DNA of 64,000 nt, taken from positions 32,150 to 96,149 of the forward strand of contig NZ_JACHLU010000018.1 in the NCBI RefSeq assembly GCF_014204625.1. The letters run 5' to 3'. The notes under the pieces were generated by a model. The model saw only the letters and a program-made list of their open reading frames with translations, was not told where the DNA came from and made no database searches. This document shows, in pieces, positions 60,997 through 64,000 of this stretch; position 1 is the stretch's first letter, and every line of letters begins with the position of its first letter. A program made the translations under genes and the position numbers. Origin of the DNA: Gillisella vitis (GTDB taxonomy: Bacteria; Pseudomonadota; Alphaproteobacteria; Rhizobiales; Rhizobiaceae).

Positions 60997-61728
60997 ATGA
61001 GCCGTATCTATCAAGATTTAGCGACAATTGACGCCTCCCAGGTCAAAGCCTTCTTCAACGACCGGGCAAAAAAAGAAACCGATGCGGTGAATGCCGTAAT
61101 GCTTCAATCGGCAGGGTCGACGTTGGCCAATGATCGAGATGCGTATGAGAAGAACCATCTTGTGCCGAAGCTCACACAGCAGTCCCGGATATTGGAGTTT
61201 GGCTGTGGTGCTGGCAGGCTGGCATCAACCTATGATAAAGATGGGCACAAATATCTTGGGCTCGACTTTTCTGAAGAATTGATTGCAATTGCCAAAGCTC
61301 AGACTTGGACTGAGGGCAATATTCATTTTCAAGTTGCAGAAGTCCCTGTTATTGACGTTGATAAGCTCCCACTACAGCCTCCGTTTGATTTTTTCATCGT
61401 TACAGGGCTGCTGATTTACCTCAACGATGATGCTGTTCGTGACACTTTTGCGTTGATTGCACGTTTGGCTGCTCCGCAGGCACGTCTTTATCTACGTGAG
61501 TCTATCTCGGATATGGAAACACGTTTGACTCTGAAAGAGTATTATTCAGAAGAGTTGGGCGAGGTTTACAATGCCATTTATCGTACGCCCGCCGAATTGA
61601 AGGCGATCATGGACGACATTCTCGTCCCTTGCGGTTTCTCTTACTCGGTTTGTGGTGATTATGCTTTTCCGCCAGCCTTGCGCAATCGCGCAGAAACAGC
61701 CCAGCGATACTTTATTTTGAACCGATAA
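60997..61728 (+). CDS. SAM-dependent class I methyltransferase
   Basis: A 243-aa methyltransferase: motif I ILEFGCGAGRLASTYD near residue 67, acidic residue in YLGLDFSEELIAIA, and a post-I region FDFFIVTGLLIYLNDD. The target is unknown. It follows the glycan-like cassette in the same direction, separated by the family C repeat, so it may or may not belong to that pathway. It is the last ordinary chromosomal gene before the tRNA fragment. Confidence 0.82.
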   Translation: MSRIYQDLATIDASQVKAFFNDRAKKETDAVNAVMLQSAGSTLANDRDAYEKNHLVPKLTQQSRILEFGCGAGRLASTYDKDGHKYLGLDFSEELIAIAKAQTWTEGNIHFQVAEVPVIDVDKLPLQPPFDFFIVTGLLIYLNDDAVRDTFALIARLAAPQARLYLRESISDMETRLTLKEYYSEELGEVYNAIYRTPAELKAIMDDILVPCGFSYSVCGDYAFPPALRNRAETAQRYFILNR

Positions 61729-61755
61729 ATGTGGGTAAGGTCGATGCCAGAAAAA

Positions 61756-61810
61756 TGGTGATCCCGACGCGATTCGAACGCGTGACCCTCAGATTAGGAA
61801 TCTGATGCTC
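61756..61810 (-). mobile_element. 3' half of tRNA-Arg(CCT): attachment-site duplication at an island edge
   Basis: On the minus strand this reads from the end of the D-arm through a full anticodon arm (TCAGA-TTCCTAA-TCTGA, anticodon CCT), the T-arm (CGCG-TTCGAAT-CGCG) and the 3' acceptor strand with an encoded CCA, followed by a T-run. The 5' acceptor strand and the D-arm (GTAGCTCAG) are missing; unrelated DNA lies at 61811. Integration into a tRNA 3' end leaves exactly such a fragment at the far end of the element. The fragment's 5' side points right, so the inserted DNA lies to the right. Confidence 0.82.
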
Positions 61811-62285
61811 ATTTAAGGGTGAACCATCTCTTACTGCATCTTACCGACCAAGCCAATACTGGTGACCAAATGTCAGGCCAAAAGCCTGGACCTGTTTGAA
61901 TTATTCTTGTGCAGGAAGATGATTGCGTGACGCCCTTCATAACCCTTCTTGAAATATCCTCGGGGGTCCGGGGGCAGACGGCCCCCGGTCTTGAAGGGAT
62001 TTTGCAATCCGCCATTGATCGACAGAAGTCATATAAGGATACACAAAAACCCGCGACGTGAGAAACCCACCGCGGTTGAGGTCTGCTAAGTCGCTTTCAT
62101 AACCCCTCACGGTCATTGGCATCCCTGCCTGTACCGTGACTGCAGTATGTCACATGATTGTCGTTGTGCCAAGATCACTATGGCACCTTTTCATCGCCAG
62201 CCGTTCGCCCGTTCCGGCGAGGCCGGCTTAGACCCTCACCGAGGAAGGAATTTCGAGCTTTCGATTTAAGCGCTGCGGTAATCGA
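61811..62285. other. Non-coding left end of the putative island
   Basis: No credible gene; open frames here are short and lack ribosome sites. It contains a very strong G+C hairpin at 61968-61988 (CCGGGGGC / GCCCCCGG, 5-base loop), which could stop transcription in either direction. Confidence 0.5.
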
Positions 62286-62546
62286 TCACTCCGGCCACTC
62301 ATCATCATACGAACCAGTGACAAAATTGGCGCGAATTCCCCAGCCTTCTGTCCCACTAGGCGCGAGAAATATCACTCCCCGCCTGCCGTAGTGGCGGACA
62401 AGTTTTTCAACGCTTGCGATCCCGGCTGCACCCTTTTCGATCATGTAGATCGTGCGCGGGCTTATGCCCGAATCCTTGGCCACCTCGGCCTGAGTTTGGC
62501 CAAGGACAAGTCGCGCGACAGAAAGCATTCGTGATGGCGGTCTCAT
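62286..62546 (-). CDS. Small XRE-family helix-turn-helix regulator
   Basis: An 86-aa protein with a Cro/cI-type helix-turn-helix: LSVARLVLGQTQAEVAKDSGISPRTIYMIEKGAAG, spanning about residues 8-45, and a short C-terminal tail. I chose the ATG at 62546 (MRPPSRML); an ATG at 62585 would add 13 atypical residues. It is divergent from the gene at 62704, with two matching palindromes between them, the arrangement of a self-regulating phage- or island-type repressor. Confidence 0.8.
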   Translation of the reverse strand: MRPPSRMLSVARLVLGQTQAEVAKDSGISPRTIYMIEKGAAGIASVEKLVRHYGRRGVIFLAPSGTEGWGIRANFVTGSYDDEWPE

Positions 62547-62595
62547 ACCGTCGTGGTGCCACCAAAAGCCCCGCTTCGCAAACAAATGTTGACAA

Positions 62596-62654
62596 TAGCG
62601 ATTTAATCGCTATTTGATGCGAAATAATCGCTAAAAATAGCGACAAAATCGCTA
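62596..62654. promoter_or_regulatory. Operator pair in the divergent XRE promoter region
   Basis: Two inverted repeats of the same form: TAGCGA-TTTAA-TCGCTA at 62596-62612 and TAGCGA-CAAAA-TCGCTA at 62638-62654, with centres 42 bases apart (four helical turns). An extra half-site TCGCTA lies at 62628-62633. They lie between the divergent XRE gene and the gene at 62704. Confidence 0.8.
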
Positions 62655-62703
62655 ATAACGCGCACCGCCTATTGGCCACGAATCACTAGAAAAGGATTTC
62701 CCG

Positions 62704-63003
62704 ATGAAGTTCGCTTACTTAAATTCGGAAGATGCGCATCGACTTTTCGTTGATCTGCGTTCTGTTGAGGCGGGAATCACCCACACACTGTCACTCCACA
62801 CCGCTCCCATCCTCGAAGCTCATCAGATGTATTCACGCAGGACGGCCTGCCTTTCAGGATACGTCTTTGGACACCCATCGCTGGGAGACAGTCGAGAAAT
62901 CACGACCAGTCAGCTCATATACATGGACACGGAGGTAGGCATCGCGCGTACGCTCAACCGTTGGTACCGCTTGGGGCGGCCGGGCGAAACTGGAACACCA
63001 TGA
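62704..63003 (+). CDS. Unrecognised 99-aa island protein
   Basis: A soluble small protein with no signal peptide or membrane segment. It has a basic C-terminal part ITTSQLIYMDTEVGIARTLNRWYRLG and a GYVFGHPSLGD segment. I have seen similar small hypothetical proteins in rhizobial accessory regions but cannot name a family. AAGGA lies 8 bases before ATG 62704. It is transcribed away from the XRE regulator, past its operators, and is followed by the gene at 63046. Confidence 0.65.
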   Translation: MKFAYLNSEDAHRLFVDLRSVEAGITHTLSLHTAPILEAHQMYSRRTACLSGYVFGHPSLGDSREITTSQLIYMDTEVGIARTLNRWYRLGRPGETGTP

Positions 63004-63045
63004 GACTTCGCACCAATGCCTGACTAGGCTTCAGATAGGTGTCCA

Positions 63046-63975
63046 GTGACAGAAAAACTGCCATTACAAGATCGTCATTTCCAACGCCGACAGCAGGCAG
63101 CAATAGCCGGATTGCATTTGCCTACCGCCGAGGAGTTGCTCCGAGGGATGGCCTTCTTCCGCGAAGACTTGGCCGAAGACATCCGCGAATATTCAGACCG
63201 CCTGTCCCGCTTACTGAAGAAGCGCAAACGAACCGGGCTTGCACTCCTCGCCGCTTGCCTGGATGAGTTGGCTTTGCATCCTAGTAACGACGCGGTTATT
63301 GCGGTGGAGGTCGCTCTCGATCTTATTGATGATGCCCAAGGACTGCCATTGGATGAGTGCCGCCTGCGCTGCATATTCTACCGGGCATTCTTCGGCGATG
63401 GCCAGGCGACGGCGTTGATCGCCGGCGAGATCGCCCATCTCGCTTCTAATCAGCCCACTGCTGCGGCTAACCCATGCCTGCTGTGGCGCTCGCTCAGTTG
63501 GGCAGCACAATCCAGTGCTCTCCACGCGCGGCAAAGGGCGGGTGTCTCTGTTCAGAGATCCGCTGAGTGGTTTGAGATGGAAGTGCAGACCTATGAAGAC
63601 CATTTCAAAAATGCGATCGTGTCAACAATGTTCGATGGGTCCGAACCCAAGGTTTCAAGTGATGCCGGCCTTTCAATCCCGACCTGGCAAGAAGAGCCCT
63701 TGGAGCACCAGACGCAGATGACTGGCGGTGTCGTCGTTATCAGCGACATCGGAAATGACACGACTACGGAAGGGAAGCGGGTAGCAAAGGAATTTGAGAA
63801 GCTCAAACAACGTCCTTTGCCGCTGCCTAGCATGCCCGAGTTAACTGGACTTCGTACGAGGTTGATCGAGGAATTTCCCTATGCACTGGCCGTTATTGAC
63901 AATGCGCTAGATGTGGAGCCTCAATACGTTGTCCCTGTTCAGTCCGAGGCGACTGATTGGTGTTTGCGATTTTAG
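63046..63975 (+). CDS. Unrecognised 309-aa island protein
   Basis: A mostly helical, charged protein starting at a GTG with AGGTG upstream. Residues about 25-60 are rich in Arg/Lys/Glu (REDLAEDIREYSDRLSRLL); there is no membrane segment. The C-terminal LRTRLIEEFPYALAVIDNAL followed by a short divergent tail could be the start of a larger domain that has been cut off by a frameshift or deletion, but no conserved downstream motif is visible in the other frames within the window. It is 42 bases after the 99-aa gene and probably in one operon with it. Function unknown. Confidence 0.6.
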   Translation: MTEKLPLQDRHFQRRQQAAIAGLHLPTAEELLRGMAFFREDLAEDIREYSDRLSRLLKKRKRTGLALLAACLDELALHPSNDAVIAVEVALDLIDDAQGLPLDECRLRCIFYRAFFGDGQATALIAGEIAHLASNQPTAAANPCLLWRSLSWAAQSSALHARQRAGVSVQRSAEWFEMEVQTYEDHFKNAIVSTMFDGSEPKVSSDAGLSIPTWQEEPLEHQTQMTGGVVVISDIGNDTTTEGKRVAKEFEKLKQRPLPLPSMPELTGLRTRLIEEFPYALAVIDNALDVEPQYVVPVQSEATDWCLRF

Positions 63976-64000
63976 ACCACCATGCGGCCGATGCCAATTA

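Noticed and set aside
61756..61840. Functional tRNA-Arg gene
   Set aside because: The D-arm and 5' acceptor strand are absent; no GTAGCTCAG-like sequence or complement to the 3' acceptor lies within the expected distance.
62158..62391. 77-codon plus-strand frame at the left of the island
   Set aside because: It overlaps the XRE gene on the other strand and has a low-complexity basic composition without a ribosome site.
1..64000. CRISPR arrays, rRNA genes, riboswitches
   Set aside because: No regularly spaced direct repeats, no rRNA-like stretches and no recognisable riboswitch cores were seen in the intergenic regions.

Overview
The window is a 64 kb chromosomal segment of an alphaproteobacterium, almost certainly a member of the Rhizobiaceae (Agrobacterium/Rhizobium/Allorhizobium group). 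The evidence is the order and style of its core genes: sucCDAB-lpd, xerC/priA, an atpHAGDC cluster without the F0 genes, hemA encoding a Shemin-type 5-aminolevulinate synthase, and a rhizobial chemotaxis operon (icpA-cheS-cheY1-cheA-cheW-cheR-cheB-cheY2-cheD-cheT) leading into fliF and the LuxR-type pair visN/visR. No plasmid backbone, rRNA gene or CRISPR array was seen.

Layout. 1-9.3 kb: the TCA-cycle cluster (succinyl-CoA synthetase, 2-oxoglutarate dehydrogenase E1/E2 and E3), with an unrecognised small gene wedged between sucC and sucD, and a MAPEG-like and a LysE-like membrane protein wedged between sucB and lpd. 9.4-15 kb: cytochrome b561, a TraB/GumN-family protein, xerC, priA and a small membrane protein. 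15.3-20.2 kb: F1 ATP synthase genes ending in a clear terminator. 20.6-31.2 kb: an L-lactate dehydrogenase, a BigR/SqrR-like ArsR regulator, a LysR regulator, a complete soluble molybdenum NAD-linked formate dehydrogenase operon (fdsGBA-fdhD-fdsD) and an OFA-type (oxalate/formate) MFS carrier. 31.4-38.8 kb, minus strand: a stand-alone cheW, tamB, tamA and a glycine-zipper lipoprotein. 39.5-43.2 kb: hemA (with an FNR/FixK-like box upstream), a serine hydrolase and dxr on the minus strand. 44-56.3 kb: the chemotaxis and flagellar regulatory region. 56.4-61.7 kb: an AI-2E-family permease, a compact overlapping three-gene cassette (CDP-glycerol glycerophosphotransferase-like protein, HAD phosphatase, sugar/choline-type nucleotidyltransferase) and a SAM methyltransferase.

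At 61.76-61.81 kb there is the 3' half only of a tRNA-Arg(CCT) on the minus strand. Its 5' side faces right, which is the signature of an attachment-site duplication left by an integrated element. The DNA from about 61.8 kb to the end of the window therefore looks like the edge of a genomic island. It holds a small XRE regulator, two matching operator palindromes in the divergent promoter region and two unrecognised genes. The integrase and the intact tRNA would lie beyond the window.

An intergenic layer runs through the whole window: several families of mosaic palindromes resembling the RIME elements of Rhizobiaceae. They repeatedly sit at the very 3' end of genes, and in at least three cases the edge of the repeat contributes to the stop codon of the neighbouring gene. 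The most interesting leads are the island edge with its operator pair, the surface-glycan-like cassette, a globin-type chemoreceptor that lacks the usual heme-ligand histidine, a degenerate CheW inside the che operon alongside a canonical CheW elsewhere, and the repeats that donate stop codons.
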